Part shown: positions 1 through 9,853 of the stretch, in pieces
Numbering within the stretch: position 1 is the first letter of the stretch
How the letters are laid out: every line of letters begins with the position of its first letter
Assembly: GCA_005116895.1 (NCBI GenBank)
Contig: SWDO01000014.1
Span: forward strand, 285,341-344,238
Source of the DNA: Nitrospira sp.
Lineage (GTDB): Bacteria > Nitrospirota > Nitrospiria > Nitrospirales > Nitrospiraceae
DNA: 58,898 nucleotides
Reading direction: 5' to 3'
Made by a program: the position numbers and the translations under genes
Notes under the pieces: model-generated
The model's input: only the letters and a program-made list of their open reading frames with translations
What the model was told of the DNA's origin: nothing
Databases searched by the model: none

Positions 1-266
1 TCTTCGGGCCGATTTTCGATACTCCGTCAAAGCGTTCATTCGGTGCTCCGCTCGGACTCGATATGCTTGCCGATGTCTGTCGCAACTCGATGGTCCCCAT
101 CTTTGCTATCGGAGGCATCACAAGCGAACGGGTACGTGATGTGCGTCGAGCCGGGGCCCATGGAGTCGCCGTGATCGGCGCGCTGCTCACCTCTGCCGAT
201 ATCAGTGGCGCTGTGGGTGAGTTCAACACCGCGATGCAGGCATGCGACGTGATTGGGCCACGTTGA
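1..266 (+). CDS. thiE: Thiamine-phosphate synthase ThiE, C-terminal part (5' end outside window)
   Basis: Reading frame 3 is open from the window edge to the TGA at 264-266. The C-terminal third of a TIM barrel is visible: a GPIFDTPSK segment, then APLGLD, then VPIFAIGGIT, then GVAVIGALL. These are the typical phosphate-binding strands of ThiE, which joins the hydroxymethylpyrimidine and thiazole phosphates to make thiamine phosphate in the cytoplasm. thiL, the next enzyme of the pathway, lies in this window on the other strand at 6563-7606. The start and N-terminus are outside the window, so catalytic residues of the first half cannot be checked. Confidence 0.85.
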   Translation, partial: FGPIFDTPSKRSFGAPLGLDMLADVCRNSMVPIFAIGGITSERVRDVRRAGAHGVAVIGALLTSADISGAVGEFNTAMQACDVIGPR

Positions 267-295
267 CCTACCTTGCGTAGAATCCCCTGTTGCAG

Positions 296-324
296 TTGAC
301 CACCTCTAGGTCGGGTGTTAGAAT
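296..324 (+). promoter_or_regulatory. Candidate sigma70 promoter of the proteasome operon
   Basis: TTGACC at 296-301, a 17-base spacer, then TAGAAT at 319-324, about 60 bases upstream of the mpa start. The same words occur just before it (TTGACC at 263-268 and TAGAAT from about 278) but too close together to work as a promoter pair. Prediction from sequence only. Confidence 0.5.
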
Positions 325-385
325 CCGATCACACGCATGATCCACGAACTCATTCGACGTTGCGTCCGATTCTTGTTGTGCCGGA

Positions 386-2155
386 ATGGCGTCTAGCAAA
401 GATCAGCGCGGTCGGCTCCGGTCCCTCCGAGATTCCGTCAAGAAGATTACGAAGCGGTTGTCCGAGGGGAATGGGGAGATGATTCACAAGAACGACGAAC
501 ACAGTCGTGAAGTCGACAAGCTTCGCGTTCAGATTCAGTCGATGGAAGAAGAAATTCATCGGTTGTATCAGTCCCGCCATCAACTCGATCAGGCGACCAA
601 GCACAACGAAAAACTTGTGGCGATGCTGCAGGACGCAAAAGCTCAGATCGAGGCCCTGCGGGCCGAGGTCGAGAAGCTGACAGCGCCACCGTCGGCCTAC
701 GCCATCTTTTCCAGCCTGAACGATGATGGAACGGGCAACGTGTATGTATCGGGACGGAAAATGAAGGTGAGCCTGCACCCCTCGATTAAGAGCACTGAGT
801 TGCGGAAGGGCCGAGAAGTTGTGCTCAATGAAGCGCTCAACGTGATTGAGGTGAAGGGGTTCGACAGTCAGGGAGAGGTTGTTCGACTCAAAGACGTGCT
901 GGAGGGGGGACGAGCCTTGGTCACTCTCCATTTCGACGAAGAGAAGGTGGCCGAGCTCGGCGATCCATTGCTCGCTGAGAGGCTGAGTGTCGGCGACCAC
1001 CTCCTCTATGATTCCCGTTCCGGGTATGTCATTGAGAAGTTGCCGAAGTCCGAAGCGGAAGAGCTGGTATTAGAAGAGGTTCCGGATGTCGACTATGAGC
1101 ATATCGGCGGCCTGCAGAAGGAATTGGAACAGGTCCGTGATGCGGTCGAACTTCCGTTTCTGCATCCGCACGTATTTTCTGAATATAAGCTCAGCGCACC
1201 GAAGGGGGTGTTGCTCTATGGCCCACCCGGTTGCGGGAAGACGCTCATTGCGAAAGCCGTGGCCAACTCGATTGCAAAGAAATTAGGCCATCGCGCAGGG
1301 AAGGAAATTCGGAGCTACTTTCTGCATGTGAAGGGTCCTGAATTGCTCAATAAGTATGTCGGGGAGTCGGAGCGTCAGGTGCGTGAAGTGTTTAAGAAGG
1401 CGAAGGAACGGGCCGATGACGGCCATCCGGTGATCGTCTTTTTTGATGAAATGGATGCGCTCTTCAGGACTCGTGGGACGGGCGTGTCCTCGGATATCGA
1501 ATCAACCATTGTGCCGCAGTTTCTCTCTGAGATCGACGGGGTTGAACGATTGCGCAACGTCATCGTCATTGGGGCGAGCAATCGCCAGGATTTGATCGAT
1601 CCGGCAGTGCTTCGCGCCGGACGATTGGACGTCAAAGTCAAAGTGGGACGACCAGATGCCACGGCTGCCAAGGATATTTTCTCGAAGTACATCTCGACGG
1701 ATCTCCCGTTTGCCGCCGAAGACCTGGAACGGCATGGAGGCGATCGACAGGCGCTCGTGGATCAATTGACGGCGCTGACGGTCGAGACAATGTACGCCGC
1801 CAGTGAGGAAAATAAGTTCATCGAGGTGACCTACGCCAATGGCGAAAAGGAAGTGCTGTACTTCAAGGACTTCGCCAGTGGAGCCTTGATCGAAGGCATT
1901 GTCTCACGCGCGAAAAAATTTGCCGTGAAACGCGTGATTGCGCAAGAGGGAGCCGGCCTGCGCTCGGACGACTTGATTCGTGCCATCCGTGAGGAGTTCA
2001 AGGAACACGAAGATCTCCCCAACACGACCAATCCGGACGATTGGGCAAAAGTCGCCGGAAAGAAGGGCGAGAAAATCATTCATCTCCGGACCATCAGCGG
2101 TGGACCTGCCGAACATCGGCAGATTGAAACCGTCAATACCGGCCACTATCTCTAG
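386..2155 (+). CDS. mpa: Proteasome-associated AAA ATPase (Mpa/ARC)
   Basis: A hexameric ring ATPase that unfolds Pup-tagged (or UBact-tagged) proteins and threads them into the 20S proteasome. The 589-residue protein has the family layout: a charged coiled coil at roughly residues 20-105, an interdomain OB region with [15 protein letters not shown], then one AAA module with Walker A GPPGCGKT near residue 280 and Walker [10 protein letters not shown] near residue 355. It ends in GHYL; the penultimate Tyr corresponds to the C-terminal docking motif (QYL) by which actinobacterial Mpa binds the alpha ring. No strong Shine-Dalgarno precedes the ATG, but I see no better in-frame start. Only 7 bases separate it from dop, so co-transcription is likely. 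Length and motifs are intact. Confidence 0.95.
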   Translation: MASSKDQRGRLRSLRDSVKKITKRLSEGNGEMIHKNDEHSREVDKLRVQIQSMEEEIHRLYQSRHQLDQATKHNEKLVAMLQDAKAQIEALRAEVEKLTAPPSAYAIFSSLNDDGTGNVYVSGRKMKVSLHPSIKSTELRKGREVVLNEALNVIEVKGFDSQGEVVRLKDVLEGGRALVTLHFDEEKVAELGDPLLAERLSVGDHLLYDSRSGYVIEKLPKSEAEELVLEEVPDVDYEHIGGLQKELEQVRDAVELPFLHPHVFSEYKLSAPKGVLLYGPPGCGKTLIAKAVANSIAKKLGHRAGKEIRSYFLHVKGPELLNKYVGESERQVREVFKKAKERADDGHPVIVFFDEMDALFRTRGTGVSSDIESTIVPQFLSEIDGVERLRNVIVIGASNRQDLIDPAVLRAGRLDVKVKVGRPDATAAKDIFSKYISTDLPFAAEDLERHGGDRQALVDQLTALTVETMYAASEENKFIEVTYANGEKEVLYFKDFASGALIEGIVSRAKKFAVKRVIAQEGAGLRSDDLIRAIREEFKEHEDLPNTTNPDDWAKVAGKKGEKIIHLRTISGGPAEHRQIETVNTGHYL

Positions 2156-2162
2156 CGAACCT

Positions 2163-3662
2163 ATGCCAGACCATACCGCCACGAATCGCTTGCGCGTGCT
2201 TGGCACTGAAACCGAGTTCGGCATTGCGTCAAAAGATCCATCTGCGATGGACCCTGTGTCAGGCTCCTTCACCGTCATTGGACAGTATCCAGGATTGCCG
2301 GCTCCAAGGGCGCTCTGGGATTACGAGCACGAAAATCCCCTCGTGGATGCCCGTGGATTTGAAGTCGATGGTGAGCGAGAGCGCCCCAATCCAGACTATA
2401 ACCGGCAGCTGAACAAGGTGCTGGCGAACGGCGGACGGTTATATGTCGATGGCGCTCATCCGGAATACTCGACACCGGAGTGCTCGAACGCCCGGGAGGT
2501 GGTGGCGTTCGAACGAGTCGGGGAGCGCATTCTCGCCAAATGTCTTCAAGAATTGGCTCGGGTGAGAGGGAGCGAACAGTACGTCCTCTACAAGAACAAT
2601 TCTGACGGCAAGGGCAACAGCTACGGGTACCATGAAAATTATTTAGTCTCGCGGGCCGTGTCGTTCGACCGGATTGCTCGGGTGTTGACGCCGTTTTTCG
2701 TCACACGACCGATCTTTGCCGGAGCAGGAAAAGTTGGAGCTGAAAATCAAACCAGCCCGGCGGAATATCAAATCTCGCAGCGCGCCGACTTTTTCGAATG
2801 TCTCATGGACCTCAATACGATGGTCAAACGACCGATCATCAACACGCGGGACGAACCACATGCCGATGCGACGAGGTTTCGGAGGCTCCATGTCATCACG
2901 GGCGATGCCAATATGGCGGAACTCTCCACCTATTTAAAGGTGGGAACGTTGGACATTGTCTTGGACTTGCTGGAATCAGGAGCTGATCTGCCCCAGCTTG
3001 AACTGGACGAACCGGTCCGTGTGTTTAAGCAGGTGTCGCGCGATCTGGAAGTGAAGGAAACCCTGAAGCTTGTCGGTGGAAGGCCCACCACGGCTCTTGC
3101 CGTCCAGCGGGCGTACCTGGGTGCCGCCAAGACTTTTTATGCCTCGCAGGCTCACAGTCCTACCACTCAGGATGTATTGCATCGTTGGGAGAAGGTTCTG
3201 GACCAGCTCGATCAGGATCCGCGGCTGTTGGTGCAGGCATTGGATTGGGTCGCCAAACGGCATATGATCGAGTCCTACATGGAGCGTAAAGGCTGCGGAT
3301 GGGATGATCCACGAATGAAGCTGATGGATCTCCAATACCATGATGTTCGTCCGCAGAAGGGATTATTTTATACCCTGGAACGCAGTCGCCTCATCGAACG
3401 GATTGTTGAGGAAGATGAGATTCAGCACGCTGAATTGAACCCTCCAACGGGAACGAGGGCCTATTTTCGTGGGCGCTGTGTCAGTAAGTTTGCGAAGGCG
3501 CTCTATGGGGCCAGCTGGACATCGGTGTTGTTCGACGTCGGCAATACGACGATCAAAAAAGTGCCGCTGATGGACCCCCATCGAGGGACGCAGGCCTTGA
3601 CGCAGGAGTTGCTTGATACAACTGATTCGGTCGATGCCCTGATTGAGAAACTCAACGTTTAA
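2163..3662 (+). CDS. dop: Depupylase/deamidase Dop
   Basis: A carboxylate-amine ligase fold enzyme that deamidates Pup and removes it from substrates, using bound nucleotide. From the ATG at 2163 it is 499 residues, the usual Dop length. Visible motifs are GTETEFGI at the N-terminus (metal/ATP-binding glutamates), ENPLVDARGF, LYVDGAHPEYSTPE with the catalytic Asp, KNNSDGKG, YQISQRADFFE and RPIINTRDEPHADA. The VDGAHPEYS wording, rather than LDVGSHPEYATAEC, separates it from the related ligase PafA. The preceding in-frame sequence back to 1980 overlaps mpa and is not Dop-like, so I chose 2163. In actinobacteria a pup gene normally follows dop; here prcB starts 24 bases later and there is no room for one. 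Confidence 0.92.
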   Translation: MPDHTATNRLRVLGTETEFGIASKDPSAMDPVSGSFTVIGQYPGLPAPRALWDYEHENPLVDARGFEVDGERERPNPDYNRQLNKVLANGGRLYVDGAHPEYSTPECSNAREVVAFERVGERILAKCLQELARVRGSEQYVLYKNNSDGKGNSYGYHENYLVSRAVSFDRIARVLTPFFVTRPIFAGAGKVGAENQTSPAEYQISQRADFFECLMDLNTMVKRPIINTRDEPHADATRFRRLHVITGDANMAELSTYLKVGTLDIVLDLLESGADLPQLELDEPVRVFKQVSRDLEVKETLKLVGGRPTTALAVQRAYLGAAKTFYASQAHSPTTQDVLHRWEKVLDQLDQDPRLLVQALDWVAKRHMIESYMERKGCGWDDPRMKLMDLQYHDVRPQKGLFYTLERSRLIERIVEEDEIQHAELNPPTGTRAYFRGRCVSKFAKALYGASWTSVLFDVGNTTIKKVPLMDPHRGTQALTQELLDTTDSVDALIEKLNV

Positions 3663-3685
3663 CGAACGGTGGTTCGAAGATCGCG

Positions 3686-4501
3686 ATGAAGCTGCCTTAT
3701 CTCCCTGACCACGACGGCTCCAGTTTTTTTGACTTTGTCTCGACGCATCATCCCGAGTTGGCATTGCGAAGCCACGGCATGGCGGCCGTTCCCGACCAGG
3801 CGCGCGCCGTTGGGCCGGTCGCTGTACCTTCTGCCACGACCGTACTGGCTCTCAAGTATCAGCAGGGGGTGGTGATTGCCGGAGACCGCCGAGCTACGGA
3901 AGGGTTTCAGATCGCGGATCGCCGAATCGAAAAAGTCTTCAAGATCGACGACTGGTCGGCCATGGCGATCGCGGGGGCGGCCGGGCCTTGCATCGAGATG
4001 GCCAAGCTCTTTCAGACCGAGTTGGAGCATTACGAAAAACTGGAAGGTGTGCCGCTCTCCTGTGAAGGAAAGGCCAATAAGCTGGGCCAGATGGTCAAGG
4101 CGAATCTTCCGATGGTGTTTCAGGGACTGGTCGTCATGCCGTTGTATGTCGGGTATGACGTGAAGCGCGGCGAGGGCCGCATCTTCAAGTACGACATCAC
4201 CGGCGGGAGGTACGAAGAGTCCGATTACCATGCGATCGGTTCAGGTGGGAAAGATGCCCGCAACACGATGCGCGAACATTTTAAACGGCAACTCTCCGAG
4301 GGGGACGCGATCAAATTAGCCTTGTTGGCGCTCTATAATGCCGCGGATGACGACGTCGGGACCGGCGGACCTGACCTCGTGCGAGGCATTTATCCCACGG
4401 CGAAGGTCGTGACGGCCCAAGGCATCGCCGATGTATCCGACGACACCCTGCGTGCCGTGTGTAACGATGTGATGGCCGCACGCCGTTCACGGGAGACGTA
4501 A
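3686..4501 (+). CDS. prcB: 20S proteasome beta subunit PrcB
   Basis: The proteolytic subunit of an actinobacterial-type 20S proteasome, 271 residues. A propeptide of 50 residues precedes the expected N-terminal nucleophile: cleavage before Thr51 of [12 protein letters not shown]. Counting from that Thr, Asp17 (in AGDRR) and Lys33 (in RRIEKVF) fall exactly at the catalytic triad positions of the family. Further hallmarks are [13 protein letters not shown] and GSGGKDA. The mature part looks complete. The gene lies 24 bases after dop and 2 bases before prcA. It should be active if alpha subunits are available, but the adjacent prcA is broken. Confidence 0.95.
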   Translation: MKLPYLPDHDGSSFFDFVSTHHPELALRSHGMAAVPDQARAVGPVAVPSATTVLALKYQQGVVIAGDRRATEGFQIADRRIEKVFKIDDWSAMAIAGAAGPCIEMAKLFQTELEHYEKLEGVPLSCEGKANKLGQMVKANLPMVFQGLVVMPLYVGYDVKRGEGRIFKYDITGGRYEESDYHAIGSGGKDARNTMREHFKRQLSEGDAIKLALLALYNAADDDVGTGGPDLVRGIYPTAKVVTAQGIADVSDDTLRAVCNDVMAARRSRET

Positions 4502-6033
4502 TCATGCCGATGCCCTACTACGTGTCCCCTGAGCAGATGATGCAGGATAAGGCGGAGTATGCCAAGAAGGGGATTGCCAAAGGCCGCTCGATCATCGCGA
4601 TGGAGTATGTCGACGGCATTCTGTTGACGGCGGATAATCCGAGCGCCTCGCTGCACAAGGTGTCGGAAATCTACGACAACATTGCGTTTGCAGGAGCCGG
4701 GAGAATAGATTCGAAACTGGATGAGTCGCGTAGGCAGCAGGTCTAAGCATTCCTCAAGCGGTTCAGTCGAAACCTGACCTGTCCCAGGATCGTAGACGTA
4801 GAGGGGATTACCCCGATGGTCTTTGGGGTCCGGTCGTGGATCCAACAGGGCCATGTCCACGCGAAACGGCAGCCGTCTCAAACCGGACGGCAGCTCTTTG
4901 GCAATCTGCTGCTCAAAATGCCGATGGCTGGGAAACGCCATGCCGCGTTCCTGTCCCTTTTCTTTCAACGTCGTGCTGTAGGCCATCTTCCATTTGACGT
5001 CTCGGCCTAAGATCCGTGCCCACTCCTGTCCCAACTGCCGGCGGGTCTTGTGGCGGGACTGTGTCCATCCTCGGACTTCTTCCAAGAGCGACCAATCGGT
5101 TAGGGTGCGATACCGATCCATATTCTTACGCGGATCCTTGGGGCAGAGCAGCTGCATCGTCTGGCCGAAGATGTCCCGCAGATGGATGTCGATCGCTCTG
5201 GTGGTGCGATGGAAGTAGACGTTGGAGTAGAGGTACATCCTGGTGTTCAGGAACATTTGAAGGGACGGAAGTCCTGTCTTGTGAATAGTGAATCCTTTTT
5301 CTGTCACGATGGTGTAATGAATCAATCGTGTCAGATCGACCGGGCCGACCGCCACGCCGCACATATACGAGTCCCTCAAGACATAGTCCAGATTGTCTCC
5401 CGTGTAACTCCCGGAAATCACGGGCTGGAGCATGTTCAACCATCGAGGGAGGCGGGAATTGTCCTTGCCTTTTTCCTTGAGAATCAGATGAGCAATTTGG
5501 TCAGGATTCAGTTCTTCTCCTTTCGCGAAGGGGCCGGACGGGCTTCTGCGGATTTTCTTGATGAGGGGGGCTAAATGTTCTCGGATGATGATCTGGCCCA
5601 ACCGCTCATGGGTGAGGCCATGGGCATGGAGAAAATTGTCGTCGAAGAAATGGCAAAACGGTCCGTGCCCGATGTCGTGGACCAAGGCTGTGACACGGAG
5701 GAACTCTTCGACGAAATTGAGAGAGGGCACATCCTTCACGACTTTCTTGAGAAACGGGTATAGGTGTCGAGCAAATCGTCCCGCGACGTGCATCGTCCCG
5801 AGCGAATGCACAAACCGGGTATGTTCCGCGGAAGGATAGACCCAGCGAGCACTCTGCAGCTGGTAGATGTATCGCAGCCGCTGGACCCAGGGGGAGTCGA
5901 TCAGGTCTTTCTCGGTGTGCTCATGCGGATCAGGATGAGCATAGGGGACGGTGAAGGTGACGTACTTGTGGATGGGGTCAGCGATGAGTGCCGAGCCATC
6001 ATAGGGAGCGTTCGGTCGGTCTTCTGATTCCAT
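4390..6033 (-). CDS. HD-domain phosphohydrolase (SAMHD1/dGTPase-like), 3' end chimeric
   Basis: A metal-dependent HD phosphohydrolase of the COG1078 kind, probably acting on nucleotides. Visible metal ligands are HTRFVHSLG, then [11 protein letters not shown] (the His-Asp pair), and later [10 protein letters not shown] with the distal Asp. About 440 residues, down to [13 protein letters not shown], look native. From about position 4700 to the stop at 4390 the frame runs antisense through prcA and the end of prcB and is not family sequence, so the true C-terminus is missing. The gene is last in a minus-strand group with thiL and the DUF2062 gene, starting 14 bases after the latter. The substrate cannot be told from sequence. 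Confidence 0.8.
   Translation of the reverse strand: MESEDRPNAPYDGSALIADPIHKYVTFTVPYAHPDPHEHTEKDLIDSPWVQRLRYIYQLQSARWVYPSAEHTRFVHSLGTMHVAGRFARHLYPFLKKVVKDVPSLNFVEEFLRVTALVHDIGHGPFCHFFDDNFLHAHGLTHERLGQIIIREHLAPLIKKIRRSPSGPFAKGEELNPDQIAHLILKEKGKDNSRLPRWLNMLQPVISGSYTGDNLDYVLRDSYMCGVAVGPVDLTRLIHYTIVTEKGFTIHKTGLPSLQMFLNTRMYLYSNVYFHRTTRAIDIHLRDIFGQTMQLLCPKDPRKNMDRYRTLTDWSLLEEVRGWTQSRHKTRRQLGQEWARILGRDVKWKMAYSTTLKEKGQERGMAFPSHRHFEQQIAKELPSGLRRLPFRVDMALLDPRPDPKDHRGNPLYVYDPGTGQVSTEPLEECLDLLPTRLIQFRIYSPGSCKRNVVVDFRHLVQRGARIIRRQQNAVDILHRDDRAAFGNPLLGILRLILHHLLRGHVVGHRHDYVSRERRAAITSLHTARRVSSDTSAMPWAVTTFAVG
4504..4746 (+). CDS. prcA: 20S proteasome alpha subunit PrcA, truncated (N-terminal ~66 residues only)
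   Basis: The first ~66 residues are clearly PrcA: the [20 protein letters not shown] gating segment, then [24 protein letters not shown]. Family members continue with K-[YF]-N-E-F and some 170 more residues. Here the sequence changes abruptly at about 4700 into [13 protein letters not shown] and stops at 4746. From the junction on, the DNA makes better sense on the minus strand, as the end of the HD-domain gene. The alpha subunit forms the gate and Mpa-docking ring, so this copy cannot be functional as read. Either a real deletion removed the 3' ends of both convergent genes and whatever lay between them, or the contig is misjoined here. Confidence 0.88.
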   Translation: MPMPYYVSPEQMMQDKAEYAKKGIAKGRSIIAMEYVDGILLTADNPSASLHKVSEIYDNIAFAGAGRIDSKLDESRRQQV

Positions 6034-6047
6034 AGTCAGTGGGTATC

Positions 6048-6563
6048 TTAGCCCACTTGGTCAGAGGGCGGCAACGGTTTGGTCGTGGGACTGGTAGGCG
6101 CGGAGCGATGTTTTTGGAAAAATAAGTAGGCGGCAGGATAGGATAAGAGGGCTCCGAGCACACTGAGGACAAGTCCTCCGAGCACGAAGGGAGCAGCGTA
6201 GGGAAGGACTTGTTGGTAGATGCCGCTGAAACTCATATCCTGCCAGTCGAAGCTCGGTTGATCCGTACGTCCGAGCAAGAGGGCGCCGGTCCAGTAGGTT
6301 GCGCCTAAGATCGGAATGACGGTCCAAGGATTATTGACCAAGGCACCGGTGAGCAAGGCCAAGAAGTTGAGACCGAACAGCCAGGTGCATAGCACTACCA
6401 TTGCCGTGTGCAGACCATAGGCGGGGGAGAATGCGATGAAGACGCCCAGCGCAAAGGCCAACGCGGTGCGTTGCGGTGACTCCTGTAAATGGAGGACTTG
6501 GCGCAAGAGTGCCCGAAATGATCGGGTCCGTTGAGCCGAGGGCTGGTGACTGCTCTTGGCCAT
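6048..6563 (-). CDS. DUF2062 membrane protein
   Basis: A 171-residue protein with the DUF2062 pattern: a short basic N-terminus, then SPQRTALAFALGVFIAFSP, a hydrophobic segment around GLHTAMVVLCTWLFGLN, the conserved ALVNNPWTVIP stretch, and a final hydrophobic pair near the C-terminus. Likely an inner-membrane protein with about three or four segments. The function is not established for the family; members often sit near envelope or isoprenoid genes. It overlaps the end of thiL and precedes the HD gene by 14 bases, suggesting one transcript. Confidence 0.8.
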   Translation of the reverse strand: MAKSSHQPSAQRTRSFRALLRQVLHLQESPQRTALAFALGVFIAFSPAYGLHTAMVVLCTWLFGLNFLALLTGALVNNPWTVIPILGATYWTGALLLGRTDQPSFDWQDMSFSGIYQQVLPYAAPFVLGGLVLSVLGALLSYPAAYLFFQKHRSAPTSPTTKPLPPSDQVG

Positions 6564-7606
6564 TAACGGAAATGCTCGTAACTTGTGACCGGCAGAGGTT
6601 GCGTCCGACCGTCAGTCATCATCTGAATCCCGAACCGCTGCGGGCGAATCGTTCCGATATGGGTGATGCGATAGCCGCGTGTTCGCGCTTGCCGTTCAAC
6701 CTTCTTGCCGTCGGGTGGCGACGTGGTGAACAGTAACTCATAGTCTTCGCCTCCAGTGAGTGCGAGTCGAATCGGTGACACTCCGATCGCCCGGGCATAG
6801 GCTCGGCAGGCCTGTGAGATCGGAATCTTGTCGAGTTCTACCTCTGCCCCGACTCGACTTGCTTCACACAGATGCCGAAGATCTCCGGAGAGGCCGTCGG
6901 ACAGATCGATAGCAGCGGAGGCAAGTCGTTTCTCGTTGAGCCACTGGCCTTCGGCGACCCTCGCGGTAGGGCGGAAATGGCGGCGGAGAAGAAACGCTCG
7001 ATGAGTGCGAGAGAACTCGGACTTCCTTTTTCTTGAGGGGCCTGAGCCTGTGTTCCCCATCAAGAGCGTAAGGCCTGCTAGGGAGTCTCCTAGCGTGCCC
7101 GAAACGTATATGTGATCTCCTACGTTGGCACCATGTCGAAACAGTGCCCGGCGCCTGCTTGTCGCGCCGACCAGGGTGATGCTGAGAAAGAGTCCCGCCT
7201 TGGACGCCGAGGTATCCCCACCGACGAGTGTCACGTCATACAGGCGGCAAGCCTTCATCAAGCCGGTGTATAGCTCATGGATGTGCGGCCGCGTCCATGT
7301 TTTTGGGATGGCGAGCGAGATGAGTAGATAACGGGGGACGGCTCCCATGGCGGCGATATCGCTGAGGTTGGCCATGGCTGCCCGGTATCCGACGGACTCA
7401 GGGGTCGCTGACTTCATATCAAAGTGAATGCCTTCGGCAAGCAAGTCCGTTGTGAGGTGCCACCACGTCGGCGAGGAGATGTCAATCACAGCGGCGTCGT
7501 CGCCGATGCCTTGGACAAGTCCCGATGTGCGACGGGCAAACCGACGCTCGAGCATTCGGATGAGTGCAAATTCTTGAATGGGGGGGCTGGCCTGACGGCG
7601 GGCCAC
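6563..7606 (-). CDS. thiL: Thiamine-monophosphate kinase ThiL
   Basis: Phosphorylates thiamine monophosphate to thiamine diphosphate, the last step of cofactor synthesis. Family motifs in 347 residues: EFALIRML at the N-terminus, GIGDDAAVID (ATP/Mg loop), TTDLLAEGIHFD, NLSDIAAMGAVP, TLVGGDTS, AAIDLSDGLSGDL and LTGGEDYELLFT. It lies 12 bases after the 3' end of lon and overlaps the DUF2062 gene. Its product is the cofactor for the split thiamine-dependent enzyme encoded at 37415-38690, although that link is only metabolic. Confidence 0.95.
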   Translation of the reverse strand: MARRQASPPIQEFALIRMLERRFARRTSGLVQGIGDDAAVIDISSPTWWHLTTDLLAEGIHFDMKSATPESVGYRAAMANLSDIAAMGAVPRYLLISLAIPKTWTRPHIHELYTGLMKACRLYDVTLVGGDTSASKAGLFLSITLVGATSRRRALFRHGANVGDHIYVSGTLGDSLAGLTLLMGNTGSGPSRKRKSEFSRTHRAFLLRRHFRPTARVAEGQWLNEKRLASAAIDLSDGLSGDLRHLCEASRVGAEVELDKIPISQACRAYARAIGVSPIRLALTGGEDYELLFTTSPPDGKKVERQARTRGYRITHIGTIRPQRFGIQMMTDGRTQPLPVTSYEHFR

Positions 7607-7617
7607 GGTACGATCCT

Positions 7618-8424
7618 TTATGACCGTGCCGGTGCTCGGTGTGCCATCACCGTGGCAGGGAGTTCGTGAGGCCGTCGACCTTTACCGGATCGCAGAGGGG
7701 GGATACGCGATGGCGCCGGAGGTGTCGATGGTTTCCGAGAGGCCGGCGAAGCCTTGGCTTGTCGGCGGAGGGCGATCTTCATGACGTCGTCCATGGTTTC
7801 GACGAACGCTAAGTGAATGCCTTTGAGGAGATGCTTGGGGATTTCCTCCAGATCCTTTTTATTTCGACGCGGAAGGATGACGGTGGTGAGCTTTGCCCGT
7901 TTTGCCGCCAAAATCTTTTCCTTGAGTCCTCCGATTGGGAGGACTCGGCCGCGCAGGGTGATTTCTCCAGTCATGGCCAAATCTCGTCTCGCAGGAGTAC
8001 CGGAAAATGCTGAGGCGATCGCCGTGGCCATCGTGATGCCGGCGGAGGGACCGTCCTTGGGGATGGCTCCGGCTGGCACATGGATATGCAAGTCTTGTTT
8101 GCTGAACATGTCCGGGTTGAGATTCAACGTTTTTTCCCGTGAACGGACATAGCTGAGCGCCGCTTGAGCGGACTCTTTCATCACATCTCCCAGATGGCCG
8201 GTGAGGGTTAGTTGGCCTTTCCCCTTCATCACCGTCGCCTCGATGTAGAGCACATCGCCACCCGCTTCCGTCCAGGCCAGGCCGGTTGCCACGCCGATTT
8301 CGTCTTTTTCGAGCTCTGCTTCCGGCACGTACTTCGACACACCAAGATATTTATTGAGATTCGATAGATCGATGGGAAATCCCTGGTCTTTGCCTTCGGC
8401 AACTTTCTTCGCGACCTTGCGCAT
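7618..8424 (-). CDS. lon: Lon protease, C-terminal (proteolytic) fragment
   Basis: This frame carries the end of the AAA helical domain ([10 protein letters not shown]) and the complete Lon peptidase domain. The catalytic Ser is in [13 protein letters not shown] and the catalytic Lys is in [13 protein letters not shown]. Homologous sequence continues upstream of the annotated ATG as EIANV, so the ATG is internal to the original gene. The segment expected before it, roughly 190 codons with Walker B, sensor 1 and the arginine finger, is missing from the DNA. As a separate product it would be a peptidase domain without an ATPase. See the N-terminal part at 8229-9629. Confidence 0.85.
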   Translation of the reverse strand: MRKVAKKVAEGKDQGFPIDLSNLNKYLGVSKYVPEAELEKDEIGVATGLAWTEAGGDVLYIEATVMKGKGQLTLTGHLGDVMKESAQAALSYVRSREKTLNLNPDMFSKQDLHIHVPAGAIPKDGPSAGITMATAIASAFSGTPARRDLAMTGEITLRGRVLPIGGLKEKILAAKRAKLTTVILPRRNKKDLEEIPKHLLKGIHLAFVETMDDVMKIALRRQAKASPASRKPSTPPAPSRIPPLRSGKGRRPHELPATVMAHRAPARS

Positions 8425-9629
8425 GACGTTGGCAATCTCGCGCCGCCTAAGCTGATACGGACAAACTCACGCCCCAATGCGCGGGCGATGGATTTTCCCA
8501 GCGAGGTTTTTCCGACTCCTGGTGGGCCGACGAAGCAGAGAATCGGGCCCTTCATCTTCTCTTTCAGCTTTCGGACAGCCAGATACTCCAGGATTCGCTC
8601 TTTGACCTTTTCGAGGTCGTAATGGTCGTCGTTCAATACCTTTGCGGCCGCTTTCAGATCGAGGCTATCCTTCGAGCGCTTGGACCACGGCAATTCGACC
8701 ATCCATTCCAGATAGGTTCGCACGGTCGCGGATTCGGCGGTATCCGGATGCATTTTCTCGAGACGCTTGAGCTGCTTTTCGGTCTCCTTCAAGACCTTCT
8801 CTGGCATCTTTGCGTCTTTGATGCGTTTGCGGAATTCCGTTATTTCTTCAGCCCGCTCATCGAGTTCGCCCAACTCCTTCTGAATGGCTTTCAGTTGTTC
8901 ACGCAGAAAATACTCCCGCTGGGTCTTGTCCATCTCCCCTTTGGCTTGCGCCTGGATCTTTTGCTGCATGGAGAGGACTTCGATTTCCTTTCCGAGAATG
9001 TCGCTTACTTGGCGAAGGCGTTGAATGGGATCGGAGATTTCCAAGACCACCTGGGTGGTGTCGGCCTTGAGGCCGAGATTCGAAGCCACCATGTCGGCTA
9101 ATCGGCCTGGTTCTTCGAGGTTTTCGATGACGACCATGACATCGGGGATCAGGATTTTCCCCAAACTCACGATCCGTTCGATCTGCTCCTTCACGGTTCG
9201 CATGACGGCTTCCGCCTCCAGGGGCGTGGCCGTTGGTTTCGTATCAGCGAGCTTGTCGATTCGAACGGAGTAGTAGGGGTCGGTCTGAATGTATTTAGTG
9301 ATCTTGGCTTTGGCAATGCCCTGCACCAGGATTTTGATGCGTTCGTCCGGCAGCTTCAGCATCCGCATGATGATGCCGACTGTGCCGACGGTGTGGATAT
9401 CTTTCTGCGTCGGATTTTCGACGTCGAGCGCCTTTTGAGTCGCAAGGAAGATCATTCGATTGCCGGCAAGGGCCGCCTCGATGGCCTTAATCGACATGTC
9501 GCGTCCGACGAACAGGGGAAGTACCATGTACGGAAAGACGACGATATCTCGGACGGGCAACAGCGGGAGTTGACTGGGCACCTCAATATTTTGGGGAGAC
9601 TGAATTTCTTGTTCGTTTGGGTCTGTCAT
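8229..9629 (-). CDS. lon: Lon protease, N-terminal fragment (internal deletion and frameshift)
   Basis: Lon is the ATP-dependent serine protease that degrades damaged and regulatory proteins in the cytoplasm. Starting at 9629 it shows the LON substrate-binding domain ([20 protein letters not shown]), a long coiled-coil region, and the start of the AAA module with Walker [10 protein letters not shown]. Normal sequence ends at [11 protein letters not shown] (about 8440), where family members continue R-D-E-A-E-I-R-G-H. Here the frame passes into sequence that, in another frame, is the Lon region about 190 residues further on, and it ends in a shadow of that frame. A deletion between two copies of GCGCGAGA would explain the junction. 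No intact Lon can be read from this copy. Confidence 0.88.
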   Translation of the reverse strand: MTDPNEQEIQSPQNIEVPSQLPLLPVRDIVVFPYMVLPLFVGRDMSIKAIEAALAGNRMIFLATQKALDVENPTQKDIHTVGTVGIIMRMLKLPDERIKILVQGIAKAKITKYIQTDPYYSVRIDKLADTKPTATPLEAEAVMRTVKEQIERIVSLGKILIPDVMVVIENLEEPGRLADMVASNLGLKADTTQVVLEISDPIQRLRQVSDILGKEIEVLSMQQKIQAQAKGEMDKTQREYFLREQLKAIQKELGELDERAEEITEFRKRIKDAKMPEKVLKETEKQLKRLEKMHPDTAESATVRTYLEWMVELPWSKRSKDSLDLKAAAKVLNDDHYDLEKVKERILEYLAVRKLKEKMKGPILCFVGPPGVGKTSLGKSIARALGREFVRISLGGARLPTSCARSRRKLPKAKTRDFPSIYRISINILVCRSTCRKQSSKKTKSAWQPAWPGRKRVAMCSTSRRR

Positions 9630-9737
9630 GTGCCTGCCTGTTCTTTATCTATGGAAGTGGCGGGTTAGACGAATCAGGGTCTGTCTGTGCTCATCACGCG
9701 CCTGGGCAACATGCGTTCTCGCTTGAGGAGTCTCAGT

Positions 9738-9754
9738 GTTCCATCCGATGGAAC
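9738..9754. repeat. Short perfect palindrome upstream of lon
   Basis: GTTCCATC, one base, GATGGAAC: 8-base arms in the 224-base gap between galU and lon, about 110 bases upstream of the lon start. It could be an operator or a small hairpin. It does not match the HspR HAIR consensus that I know. I see no gene or tRNA in the gap. Confidence 0.35.
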
Positions 9755-9853
9755 CGCGCACCAGGTTCGATAATCCATCCGAATGATCACGCCGGATGCA
9801 GAATGGCCGTTGCAGGGAGTCTCGCGACTGAGTTGCCACCACGACCGATGAGA

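Noticed and set aside
350..1000. Minus-strand open frame of 216 codons at the start of mpa
   Set aside because: Overlaps the coiled-coil and OB region of Mpa, which are well conserved on the plus strand.
3663..3685. Slot for a pup gene between dop and prcB
   Set aside because: Only 23 bases separate the genes; no short modifier gene fits here.
9755..9790. Possible tRNA because of a GGTTCGATAATCC-like T-loop word
   Set aside because: No acceptor stem, anticodon arm or CCA context can be folded around it on either strand.
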